Source: Dryomyza anilis
Lineage: Eukaryota > Arthropoda > Insecta > Diptera > Dryomyzidae
Reading direction: 5' to 3'
Assembly: GCA_951804985.1 (NCBI GenBank)
Contig: OX638134.1
Location: forward strand, 7,634,790 to 7,698,789
DNA: 64,000 nt
How positions within the stretch are numbered: the first letter of the stretch is position 1; the number at the start of each line of letters is the position of its first letter. Shown here one piece after another: positions 49,066 through 60,130 of this stretch. The translations under genes and the position numbers were made by a program. The notes under the pieces were generated by a model. The model ran no database searches, was not told the DNA's origin, and worked only from the letters and a program-made list of their open reading frames with translations.

Positions 49066-50395
49066 TTAGTATAATTACTTTATGTATTAGTAATATTTAT
49101 TAATTATTAGTAATATTTAGATATGTACTAAAAATAAATTCTGGTATTTTTATATTAAAAGATTTTAATACATTTAACTAAACGATTTGTTAGATAGATT
49201 AATTTACTTTTTGGTTTAGCTTCACTGTTCAATAATATTTTACGTTAAAATTCTTATTTCTAACTGTGAACGAGATGAATATATGGAATTTTATATGGAT
49301 TTTATTTTGCAATTATATTTTTATTACATCAAAGAATTTTGTTATGAAAACAAATAATTTCTGCTGACTTAACAATATATACAATATAGTTTTTTTTTTT
49401 TTTAATTTATTTATTTGTTTATACATTTCAATAAACTATATTTTATTTAAGTATTTCCATAAATGATTTGGTTATAAATTTATCTAATTTGAGAATTGTT
49501 TTTTGTTGTGCTAGTTTAAATGATTAATATATTGGTTTTGAATTCATTTAGATATACTTATGTTATCTTAAACCAGCATTTTGATGTATTACGAAATATG
49601 TTTTATATTTTTATATTTAAATATTTATTGTTTAATACATTTAGCATCATTTTTGTTATATTAATTACATATTTCATTTGTTATAATAATTAATACAGTT
49701 CATAGAGAGGTTTTACAATGCCTATTTTTAATTGTGTAATAATTGTTTTCAGTATGTTATTTTGTGAAGTGAATGGTATTTTGTAATTGCTATTTTAACA
49801 AAATAATTTTTGGTGTGTGTATTCACATTTTTTTATATATTTGTTATTTCAACATAGTGTTTTTGTTATAAAACTAAATACGATTTGCTGCATTAACATT
49901 TGTTATTCTGTTATTATGATAAAGTATTAGTTTATTTATTTATTCTTTTCAATTAATTATTTTGTTTCATCTTTAACCAGCATTTTGTTGTATTAAAAAC
50001 TACAATTTTGTTATTTTAACAATAATCGTTTAATACATTTAACAACAAAATTTGTTATTTTAAGTAATTTATTTGTTGTATTAATTAATACTATTTACAT
50101 TTTTTATATGTTTGTTATTTCAACAGAATATTTTTTTTTATAAAACTAAATACGTTTTGCTACATAAATAATTGTTATTCTGTTATTATGATAAAGTATT
50201 AGTTTACTTATTTATTCTTTTCAATTAATTATTTTGTTTCACCTTCAAACAGCATTTTGTTGTATTAACAATTACATTTTTGTTATTTCAACAATTATCG
50301 TTTAATACATTTAACAACAAAATTTGTTATGTTAAGTAATTTATTTGTTGTATTTATTAATACTATTTAATTTGACAGATTTGATGGGTTCTGCT
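49066..50395. repeat. AT-rich spacer with a roughly 270-bp tandem repeat (three copies)
   Basis: From 49530 to 50375, AACCAGCATTTTG(T/A)TGTATTA and GTTTAATACATTTAACAACA recur. Two copies (from about 49840 and about 50111) are very similar, including TTATTATGATAAAGTATTAG and CAATTAATTATTTTGTTTCA. A third, older copy precedes them. Confidence 0.75.
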
Positions 50396-51394
50396 TACAA
50401 TGCTTTTTTTAATGTTTTGTAGTTGCTTTTCCAATTATTCTTGTAAATGTGTTTCATATTTTTGTAGTTAATTTTGTTGCAACTATATTTTTCTTGAAGT
50501 GTGCTTGCTTCAGACATTGTTGACATTAATGTGACTTTAATAACTATGTATGTTCAAAGTCCAACGTCTGACAATGCGACGTTAGATGAAAATTGATGAA
50601 AGTTCGGACACAACAATAAAAACAACAAAAACAAATTGACCAAATCATTGACGAATTAACACAGCTATATTTTGTAATAAATCTTCCCTCATCAAATTTT
50701 GCATTATGGGTGTCCTCGCCTTTATTGTTGCCTACTTTCTGGCGCATATTGCATATAATGACTGCGGGATTTGGGCGCATTTTGAGCGCTTTTTCTTCCA
50801 GTTTTATTCTTCTTTTTGCTCTTTTCTATTTCATCTATTTTTTGACACTTCTTTTATTATTTTTTCTCCAAAAGAAATTAAGTAACAACATATTATTGAT
50901 GCGTTAATGCCATTTAGGTCCAGGGAAGTGGTCTATGGTTTGCGTTGAAGGTTTTTGCAAAAGGACTATATCAGTATTTTGTATCCTTTTTACAGAAAAC
51001 AACAACAAGACCCCAAAGAACAAAAAAAATCAATGTTGACGTGCATGACAAGTTAAGCATTTAATCTATGCGCTACGTTTTGAGGGTGGCTTCAGGGTTG
51101 TGGTCGTCGTTTTGAATGATGTTGGGATGACTTCTGGTACTTGTTGGTTTGAGTTTCGTTTGGTGTATTTTTTGTTGTGCTTATTTGTCACATCACGGTT
51201 TTTGCAACTCGTGAATCCCAGTGATTTGTTGCGTTTTTGTGACACTTGCTCGCATAGAGTCACTAGATATAAACATGTGTAATGACAAAAAAAGGTCACG
51301 CGAAAAAATTGCACTTGCAAAATACTGAAATGTCGAAAACAGTGTAAACCGCAAACACCAATTAAACAAAAAAAGGTCAACGTTATTCATCAAA
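50396..51394. other. Unique island, no supported gene
   Basis: Mixed composition from 50500 to 51380. Several short frames on both strands overlap one another; none has recognisable motifs or splice context. Confidence 0.35.
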
Positions 51395-51665
51395 AAATTG
51401 AAATTTAATTTTTCACTTAAATTCTATTTTCACCTAAAATTTAAATTTTCACTAAAATTTAAATTTTCACTAAAAATTCAATTTTTCACTAAAAATTCAA
51501 TTTTTCACTAAAAATTCAATTTTTCATTAAAAATTCAATTTTTCATTAAAAATTAAATTTTTCATTAAAAATTAAATTTTTCACTAAAAATTCAATTTTT
51601 CACTAAAATTCAATTTTTCACTAAAAATTAAATTTTTCACTAAAAATTAAATTTTTCATTAAGTT
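51395..51665 (-). repeat. 19-bp minisatellite array 5, short, reverse orientation
   Basis: About 14 units of CACTAAAAATTCAATTTTT. It faces the forward arrays 4 and 6, separated from the latter by less than 900 bp, so array 5 and array 6 form an inverted pair. Confidence 0.92.
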
Positions 51666-52529
51666 ATCATTAAAAATATTTTTTATTTTTATTTAAAAAT
51701 AATTTTTCAATTGTTCTATTTTTAAAAATTTATATAAAAATTTCCCATTTATCATTTACGACATTGAGCGGCTTCATTTCTCGATTGCGCGGTCATAATA
51801 CGTTAATTAAATATTTGTCGCGGCCACGTTAAAATCTCCGCGAAATCTGCATAAATAAATCTCAATTCTTCTGCCATCTGTCTGGCCATTCGACTGGCTG
51901 TCTCTCGTCGTTGCGTTGTCTCTTTACCATGTTCGACCATGTCCCAAAGTGCCATGGAACATTGAAACCGACATGGAGTTATATATTACAACAGTTGGAT
52001 TGCTTCTCACTTTTTTTTATATTTGATTTTTTTATTTGCCAATTTTTGCCAAAAGAACCACGTCCCACGCCACAGCTGCAAACACGACGTTCGGTTCGAC
52101 GTCGTCCATTTACGATATGGATTAACAATTCAAATTCCATTTACAAATACAATTCGAATTTATATGGTACATGGCGGTTAAATCTCGACATTGTTCGCTA
52201 CGAACTCTGCGCGAAATGCCATGAGAGTCGTTGGGACGGTCGATGGGGTAACCAAAAGTTAACGAACTAGAAATAACGCATTTCAAACAGTTGTGTGAGA
52301 AAAGTGCGATATAAATTGCACATTTTGCATAATTGCTAAATACACAGTGTTTATAAATGGGATATTTTTTTTTTTAAGTTAAGTTGTTTATCGAATCTGA
52401 TTAGAGGTATGTAGTTCTTAATTAATAATGAAATGCAGAGAATATTATGTCATTGATTTACATATTTGGAAATCATTTCAAGAGTGATTTATATGATTGA
52501 AAAATTCAATTTCTTTTTTAGCGAAAATT
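51666..52529. other. Unique island with GC-rich core between inverted arrays
   Basis: 51750-52320 is GC-richer, with CGCGGTCATAATACG, TTAATTAAAT and TCGCGGCCACG. A plus frame (51911-52270) is mixed in composition but has no recognised domain. Candidate regulatory element on composition only. Confidence 0.35.
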
Positions 52530-54125
52530 AATTTAGGTGAATAATAATAATAATATTTTTAGTCAATTTAAAAAAAATAAATTTTTAGTGAAAATTTCAA
52601 TTTTCATTGAAAAATTAAATTTTTAGTCAAAAATTAATTTTATAGTGAAAAATTGAATTTTTTTAGTGAAAAATTTAATTTTTTTTGTAAAATTGAATTT
52701 TTAGAGAAAAATTTAATTTTTAGTGAAAAATTGAGTTTTTAGTGAAAAATGTAATTTTGTGAAAATTTGTATTTTTAGTGAAAAATTGAATTTTAAGTGA
52801 AAAATTTACTTTTTAGTGAAAAATTGAATTTTTAGTGAAAAATTGAATTTTTAGTAAAATTTGAATTTTTTTTAGTTAAAATTTGAATTTTTTAGTTAAA
52901 ATTTGAATTATTAGTGAAAATTGTAATTTTTAATTAAAATTGAATTTTTAGTGAAAAATTGAATTTTTAGTGAAAAATTGAATTTTTAGTGAAAAATTGA
53001 ATTTTTAGTGAAAAATTGAATTTTTAGTGAAAAATTGAATTTTTAGTGAAAATTTTAATTTTTAATGAAAAATTTAATTTTTAGTCAAAAATTAATTTTA
53101 TAGTGAAAAATTGAATTTTTTTAGTGAAAAATTTTTTTTTTTTTTGTAAAATTGAATTTTTAGAGAAAAATTGAATTTTTAGTGAAAATTGTAATATTGT
53201 GATAAATTGAATTTTAAGTGAAAAATTGAATTTTAAGTAAAAAATCTACTTTTTAGTGAAAAATTGAATTTTTAGTAAAAATTGAATTTTTTAGTTAAAA
53301 TTTGAATTATTAGTGAAAATTGTAATTTTTAATTGAAATTGAATTTTTACTGAAAAGTGAATTTTTAGTTAAAATTGAATTATTAGTGAAAAATTGAATT
53401 TTTAGTGAAAATTGAATTTTTAGTAATAAATTGAATTTTAAGTGAAAAATTTACTTTTTAGTGAAAAATTTAATTTTTAGTGAAAATTGAATTTTTAGTG
53501 GAAAAATTGAATTTATAGTCAACAAATGAATTTTTAGTGAAGAATTGAATTTTTTAGTTAAAATTGAATTTTTTAGTTAAAATTTGAATTATTAGTGAAA
53601 ATTGTAATTTTTAATTAAAATTGAATTTTAAGTGAAAAATATACTTTTTTTTTTAGTGAAAATTGAATTTTTAGTGAAAAATTGAATTTATAGTCAACAA
53701 TTGAATTTTTAGTGAAAATTGAATTTTTAGTGAAAAATTGAATTTATAGTCAACAATTGAATTTTTAGTGAAGAATTGAATTTTTTTAGCAAAAATTGAA
53801 TTTTTTAGTTAAAATTTGAATTATTAGTGAAAATTGTAATATTTAATTAAAATTGAATTTTAAGTGAAAAATTTACTTTTTAGTGAAAAATTGAATTTTT
53901 AGTGAAAAATTGAATTTTTAGTGAAAATTTGAATTTTTGGTGAAAAATTGAATTTTTTAGTTAAAATTTGAATTTTTTAGTTAAAATTTGAGTTATTAGT
54001 GAAAATTGTAATTTTTAATTAAAATTGAATTTTTAGTGAAAATTGTATTTTTAGTGAAAAATTAAATTTTTACTGAAAATTTGAATTTTTAGTGAAAAAA
54101 TTGAATTTTTATTAAAATTTCTGAA
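52530..54125 (+). repeat. 19-bp minisatellite array 6, forward, with a higher-order repeat
   Basis: Units as in the other arrays, organised into longer modules: GTTAAAATTTGAATTATTAG followed by TGAAAATTGTAATTTTTAAT recurs near 52890, 53295, 53575, 53815 and 53985, flanked by AAAATTTACTTTTTAGTG and CAACAATTGAATTTTTAG variants. Confidence 0.93.
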
Positions 54126-54964
54126 ATAAAACTGAAATGTTACCAACTAATCTGCGTTAAAAAAATAAAATAAAATCCCTCCCTCAAAGATTTTTGCGCC
54201 CAATTAACCCTGTCCTGAGGCAAAGCCTCATTTTCACTTAATAACAAGTAATGCGTGAAATCGTTGTGCAGAACATCTTTAGTGAACAAAAAAAAAAAAA
54301 CGAAAAAACCATCACAACTACACATTTTCCGAGGGCATTTTTAACGCCATAATTTGATTGTCCATTCACACTTTGAAGTTTGAAACTTAGCAAGAACTTC
54401 CGTTTCCTGCGAAGAAAACGAAAACTGAAAATGCCAAAAAAATGGTCCAAAGATGCTACGAAAAAGGTCAATTTTATTGTATTTTGTTGCTGTGTTCAAG
54501 TGGTGGAAATGGAAAATGTACGCAGGTGTTGCTGCTGCAACAAACTTAATTGGGATTTTTTTTTGTGCTTTTGAGGTGAATCTTTTTTTTTCTTTTTGTC
54601 TGTTGAGCAGATTTTATTTGAGTGGATTTTAAGGTTTTTTCTGGATTTTTTACGTTCCTTGGCATTTAATTAAATTTTTTCTTGCGGATTTTTTGATTGC
54701 CTTGATGCTGTTGCTGATGATGATGCGAATGATGTTGCTGCTGATGATGTTGCTGTTGTTGCGCAATTAATCTGCTGATTAAGTGGCGTTTATGTTGATT
54801 TTAATAAGTCGCCAAAGTGGCCGTAATTTGTGAAAGAAACATCAAAAGAGAGCGTAGCGCATTTTTAAGTTTAGAGCTTTGTTGATTTTTGCTTTAGCTA
54901 ATTTTTTAATATTCTTTTTTTTTTTTTTTGTTAATGAAATTCGTTAATATTTTTATTTTCTGAT
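54126..54964. other. Unique island between arrays 6 and 7
   Basis: Mixed composition, with GATGATG/GTTGCTG runs near 54715-54770. No supported gene. Confidence 0.35.
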
Positions 54965-56170
54965 GAAATGAATTTATAGTAAAAAAATGAATTTTTAGAG
55001 GAAAATTAAATTTTTAGTGAAAATTTGAATTTTTAGTGAAAATTTGAATTTTTAGTGAAAATTTGAATTTTTAGTGAAAATTTGAATTTTTAGTGAAAAT
55101 TGAATTTGAGTGAAAAATTGAATTTTTAGTGAAAAACTAAATTTTTTAGTGAAAAATTGAATTTTTTTAGTTAAAATATGAATTTTTAGTAAAAATTTAA
55201 TTTTTGGTGGAAAATTGAATTTTTAGTGGAAAATTGAATTTTTAGTGGAAAATTGAATTTTTAGCAGAAAATTGCATTTTTAATGGAAAATTGAATTTGA
55301 GTGAAAAACTGAATTTTTAGTGAAGATTTAATTTTTAGTGAAAAAATTAATTTTTAGTGAAAATTTAATTTTTAGTGAAAAAATGAATTTTTAGTGAAAA
55401 TTTAATTTTTGGTGGAAAATTGAATTTCCTATGGAAAATTGAATTTGTAGTGGAAAATTGAATTTTTAGTGGAAAATTGATTTTTTAGTAGAAAATTGCA
55501 TTTTTAATGGAAAATTGAATTTGAGTGAAAAACTGAATTTTTAGTGAAAAACTGAATTTTTTAGTGAAAATTTAATTTTTAGTGAAAAATTAAATTTTTA
55601 GTGAAAAAATGAATTTTTGGTGGAAAATTGAATTTTTAGTGGAAAATTGAATTTTTAGTGAAAAAATGAATTTTTAGTGGAAAATTGAATTTTTAGTGAA
55701 AAAATGAATTTTTAGTGAACATTAAATTTTTAGTCAAAAAATGAATTTTTAGTGAAAATTTAATTTTTGGTGGAAAATTGAATTTCTAGTGGAAAATTTA
55801 ATTTTTAGTGGAAAATTGAATTTTTAGTGGAAAATTGAATTTTTTAGTGGAAAATTGAATTTTTAGTGGAAAATTGAATTTTAAGTGGAAAATTGCATTT
55901 TTAGTGGAAAATTGAATTTTTAGTGAAAATTTGAATTATTAGTGAAAAATTGAATTATAGTAAAAAATTAAATTTTTAGGCAAAAATGATATATATAGTG
56001 AAATTGTTTTTTTTTTTTGAAAAAATTGAATTTTTAGTGACAAATTGAATTTATAGTGAAAACTCAATTTTTATTGAAAATTTGAATTTTTGGTGATAAT
56101 TTGAATTTTTAGTGAAAAATTGAATTTTTGTGAAAAATTTAACTTTTAATCAAAAATTGAAATTTTTTGG
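54965..56170 (+). repeat. 19-bp minisatellite array 7, forward, GTGGAAAATT subfamily
   Basis: Many units carry GGAAAATTG instead of GAAAAATTG. A module of about 225 bp with AGAAAATTGCATTTTTAATG then TTGAATTTGAGTGAAAAACT occurs at about 55265 and 55490. Confidence 0.93.
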
Positions 56171-57330
56171 TGATCCTTGATTAAATTACACACCAATTTG
56201 TTTTAAAATTTTATAAGCTCGGCTGCCCCATAACCTAGTCAATTTTTATTGTTGCCAACTTCATGTGCAGCAATTTGCAATTTTCTGTCTCATAACCTCA
56301 GAAATTCAAAACGGTTAATGCATTTCGTCTATCGAGCATTACAAATGTTGCACAACAAAAGTACGTACTATGTTCAACAACAAATTGCTTTAGACTCTAC
56401 AATTGCAACACAACATTAGCAACATGTGTTGCTGCAATATTGTAAAATGTCAGTTTACCTCATTGTCGTCAATGTTTTTTACGCTTTTACGCGTCATATG
56501 CATATGTTTTACTCCCACTGCCATTTATACTTTCATTGTCTCTCTCAGTCTTTATGCCACACTCTTTACACACTGCACTTCATTTGCCGGCAATTGTCAA
56601 TTTTGACATTTCTCTGTAAATGTGCGTTTAATTTGGCAAAACGTTCAAAATTACTCGCATCTGACAATGCAAGTGGGTTTTATGTTTTGTTGGGGTGTCG
56701 AGGTTCATTGATTTTAATGACAGTGCATATATATTAGAATATACTCTATCCAACGCTATCCGACTCTATGAAATTTGAGTAGTACTTTAATTAGAGGTAT
56801 TGTGGAGTGAAGGGACTGGGAATTTCTCGGAAGTTATTGTCATGTAGGTCATATTGTCATTATTATATTTGAAAACGTTTAAGTCGGAGTAACCATAGAA
56901 TCTTATTATATCTAATATTTGATCTAATAACAGCTCTACTCTTATTTCTTGAAAGTCTATATTGTCCTGGATCTATGGAAAATAATTTCCACAATTGTCA
57001 TATACGATATATCGTCGTCATTCAGTGAAAAGTCGTTAAGTCAATTTTTCTAAAATATCGAGATAAGTATGTCACTATAATAACCAGTGGGGAAGGTTAG
57101 GTCACATGGGAAATTTTTAATTATGGATATTGTGATAATTAGTATGACGAAGTTAGTAAGAATTATGAAGGTTATAGTCGGTCTAAGCCAATTATAAATC
57201 CCCTACACAAATGTGATAATATGTGCGGTGGTATCATTTATTGTGGTACATTGGTCACAAGGTTTTACAAATTCTGAAAATAACTACAAACTTGAAATCG
57301 TTGAAGATTTTCCTTTCATTTGATACCTAA
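56171..57330. other. Unique sequence, no supported gene
   Basis: 56200-56740 is mixed composition with overlapping plus-strand frames and no support. 56780-57330 contains phrases that recur loosely at 60520-61030 (GGGAATTTCTCGGAAGT against GGGATTTCTCGAAAGT), perhaps remnants of one old element. Confidence 0.35.
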
Positions 57331-57593
57331 AAAGGGTTTTTCAACAGGGACGCTACAAAAGTAGAGCGACGGGGACAGCAAACGACGCCATATTTCTTGC
57401 CGCTCTTTTGACATTTCTCTTTAGTAAGGTTTGCCATTTCATGATGGATAGATATACGAATTCGAGTTTTGGTAGTAAATTTTAATAATTTCGCCTCGTT
57501 GTTGGCTCGTATATCTTTCCATCATGAAATGGCAAACCTTACTGAAGAAAAATGAAAAAAACTTTTGTAGCGCTCTTATTGAAAACCCCTTTA
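57331..57593. mobile_element. Fold-back derivative of the mariner-type element at 10100-11415
   Basis: Both ends are made of the 5' end of that element. The left side reads AAAGGGTTTTTCAACAGGG, GACAGCAAACGACGCC and GGTTTGCCATTTCATGATGG. The right side reads the inverse, CCATCATGAAATGGCAAACC, closing with GAAAACCCCTTT. The region around 57460-57510 also matches 11255-11290. It has no coding capacity. Confidence 0.88.
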
Positions 57594-58265
57594 TGTACAA
57601 ATCGGTAGGTTTTTCGATTTTTTTTTGAGAACAAACATTATTTTCATATATTTGAGCATAAAGTCAATATATATTTGACCAAAAAAGTTCACTTAAGCTG
57701 ATTTCATCTATAGATGTAAATTTTATGAGGTACTTGAACATAAGCGGTCGATTCGCAGGTCACAATGGACCGATCATGCCAATTGGGACAGCATAAGTAA
57801 TCCAAATTAGAAGTTTCATTTTAGAAAATCTAATAATAATAATAGTTTGGCGCTACAGTCCTGTACAGAACTTCGGCCGAGCTCTCTCACCATTTTGAGT
57901 TGTGCGTGTTATATTTGTACTCAAAGTGGTGGGACCTACAGTTTATTGCCGAATCCGAACGGCGGGTGAGAGCTTTTTCATAGGCAATGGTTTTACTCTC
58001 GTAGGTTTGCCATTTACTGACGAGAGGTAGCGCGGTATAGAAAAATGTTTCTATGAAAAGATGTTGTTAGCCCCAGTCCAGGCTTGAACCGGGAACCTTT
58101 CGACTCGCAGTCCAACGCACTAACCACTGAGCTACCGCGGCTAGCTCTTCTAATTTTTCTGTAATCTCGACGGACGGACAGACATACGGACAGACGGACA
58201 TCGTTAACTCGACCCTAAACTCTTAGTGTAGGGTATACAAACGAACTCGTCTTTACGTTGTAAAA
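57594..58265 (+). mobile_element. Composite: GGACAGAC-type dispersed repeat interrupted by a SINE
   Basis: Right of the SINE lie GACGGACGGACAGAC, CGGACATCGTTAACTCGACC and TAGTGTAGGGTATAC, the end structure also seen in the mini-me-like element at 21380-21715. Left of the SINE the flanking text ends TCTAAT, repeated as CTAAT after it. So the SINE entered this repeat, giving nested insertions. Confidence 0.6.
57836..58144 (-). mobile_element. tRNA-derived SINE, copy 2
   Basis: Nearly identical to copies 1 and 3 over the full length, in minus orientation, with tail (ATT)n at its left edge and tRNA-like head at its right edge (CTACCGCGGCTAGC). Short duplication CTAAT at both sides. Confidence 0.92.
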
Positions 58266-58991
58266 GTCCTCCAACTTCCTGTTAGGCCAATTTTGTATGG
58301 AAATGAAAGAATTTTTATTTATTATGTATTATTTTATATAGCTTAGATAATCCAGCATCATCTTTGCTTGAGAATTTGTTTTAAATTAATTATTAAATGA
58401 ATGGTTTCGTTTTCAAATCGAAGCCATTGAATATTCATCCATTCTATTTTTGTTTTTTGTCCAATAATTTTTTTTTTCTATTGGTAATATATTTTTCCAA
58501 TGATGCAATTTTTTAAAATCATGATCTGTTATATTAATTTTAAGGTTTGAATAGTTGACTATAAATTGTATATTGTTCTCATTGTTATATTTCCATTTTG
58601 CTCATTGCATTGATCACTGTACATTATAACTTTCTGACTCTTAACATAGTTTTTTTAAATGATAGATAATACAAGATTCTATTTCTTGTGGTTCTCTTGA
58701 AGCCATCATGAATACCATACAGTATATCCACAATTGACAGAGAGGCTATTCCTGTAGGTAATACCGGAGTTGACAACGTCTTCAATAGATCAAAAGTAAA
58801 AACTGCATATTCATCGCTACTCCTTTTGGAACTGCATTCCAAATCTAGCAGATTCAGCCATATACTTATTTATATCTCTTTCAGTTGTAAGGAGTCGCAT
58901 TTTATGCTCTTATAAGCATATTATGGGCTACTTAAAAATTGACAGAACATTAGTAAACTTTTCGTTCAATTTTGATATATACTATGCAGAT
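58266..58991. other. AT-rich spacer, nothing assigned
   Basis: The minus frame at 58624-58842 has mixed residues without recognisable motif. Not called. Confidence 0.35.
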
Positions 58992-59148
58992 CGGTAGCTC
59001 AAAAGGTTAGTGCGCTGCACTGCGAGCCGAAAGGTCCCGTAACACAGGCTCAAATCTGTGCTGGGACTACTAAATCTTTTCTTAGATAAACATTTTTTTA
59101 TAATTACCGCGCTACCTCTCGGTAGACAATCACTATTATTATTATGCT
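58992..59148 (+). mobile_element. Short, diverged tRNA-SINE variant with 7-bp target duplication
   Basis: The head reads GGTAGCTCAAAAGGTTAGTG then GCGCTGCACTGCGAGCCGAA, the box B-like region GGCTCAAATC, a short body retaining TACCGCGCTACCTCTCGG, and an ATTATTATT tail. TGCAGAT flanks both sides (58985-58991 and 59149-59155). It lacks about 150 nt of the body of the full-length copies, so it is an older or separately truncated subfamily. Confidence 0.82.
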
Positions 59149-59155
59149 TGCAGAT

Positions 59156-59802
59156 GCATATTATGGTAAAAGCTAACATCAATTAAAGTGTTAAAAGAAT
59201 TAAATAAATTCGGCCTATCAACAGAATATAAACTTTTATATAAATAAATCTGGCCTTATTGACTTAGGCCATTTTGGCATTCACATTTTTTTAATTTTAT
59301 GAAATGCCAAAAAAACTATCGCTTACCAGAGTACAGCCAAAGCTTGTAAAACTTAACCACTTTTATAGACTTATAGATTTAATAATTGCGAATCGAACTG
59401 CATACTCAGCTCAATATTTTTAGCAATGTGGGTTAGGCCATTTTGGCGCTGAGCGCCTCATCGTCGTAATCGGTGTTGAGTCCACAAAAATGCAACATCT
59501 TTCTACTTGCACTCAGAAAGGTGTTGCAAGGCATTAACCCTGCTTTTTTTGATCTATAATTTATCTAACCCGAACCGACCGTAGACCGACCACCCACTCA
59601 AAAGATGTTGCATTTTTGAAGTTTGTTGAATTTTCATGCGGTCTTTGGGGTACTGAAGGTATGAATATTTTCAAATGGCTGCATCTTGCCATTCATATCG
59701 AAGGACATGGATGGCATGCCTTTTTGATATACCCTTTTTTGGTAAAAAAAGGGTTTTCTAAAAACTGAGTTTTTAATTTTAAGGGACGTATGAGGCGCTA
59801 TT
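59156..59802. other. Unique spacer, no gene
   Basis: Contains GGCCATTTTGGC twice (59266-59277 and 59432-59443) and a run of mixed sequence. No frame with support. Confidence 0.35.
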
Positions 59803-60117
59803 GTAGCCGCGGTAGCTCAGTGGTTAGTGCGTTGGACTGCGAGCCGAAAGGTCCCCGGTTCAAGCCTGGACTGGGGCTAACAACATCTTTTCATAGAAAC
59901 ATTTTTCTATACCGCGCTACCTCTCGTCAGTAAATGGCAAACCTACGAGAGTAAAACATTGCCTATGAAAAGCTCTCACCCGCCGTTCGGATTCGGCAAT
60001 AAACTGTAGGTCCCACCACTTTGAGTACAAATATAACACGCACACCTCAAAATGGTGAGAGAGCTCGGCCGAAGTTCTATACAGGACTGTAGCGCCAAAC
60101 TATTATATTATTATATT
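59803..60117 (+). mobile_element. tRNA-derived SINE, copy 3, full length with 13-bp target duplication
   Basis: ATGAGGCGCTATT flanks it on both sides (59790-59802 and 60118-60130), the hallmark of target-primed insertion. It runs from the tRNA-like head (GTAGCCGCGGTAGCTCAGTG; box B GGTTCAAGCC) through a tRNA-unrelated body to a TATTATATTATTATATT tail. It needs a partner LINE for mobility (family knowledge); the only LINE remnant in the window is dead. The parental tRNA could not be fixed, though the anticodon arm region resembles tRNA-Arg. Confidence 0.95.
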
Positions 60118-60130
60118 ATGAGGCGCTATT

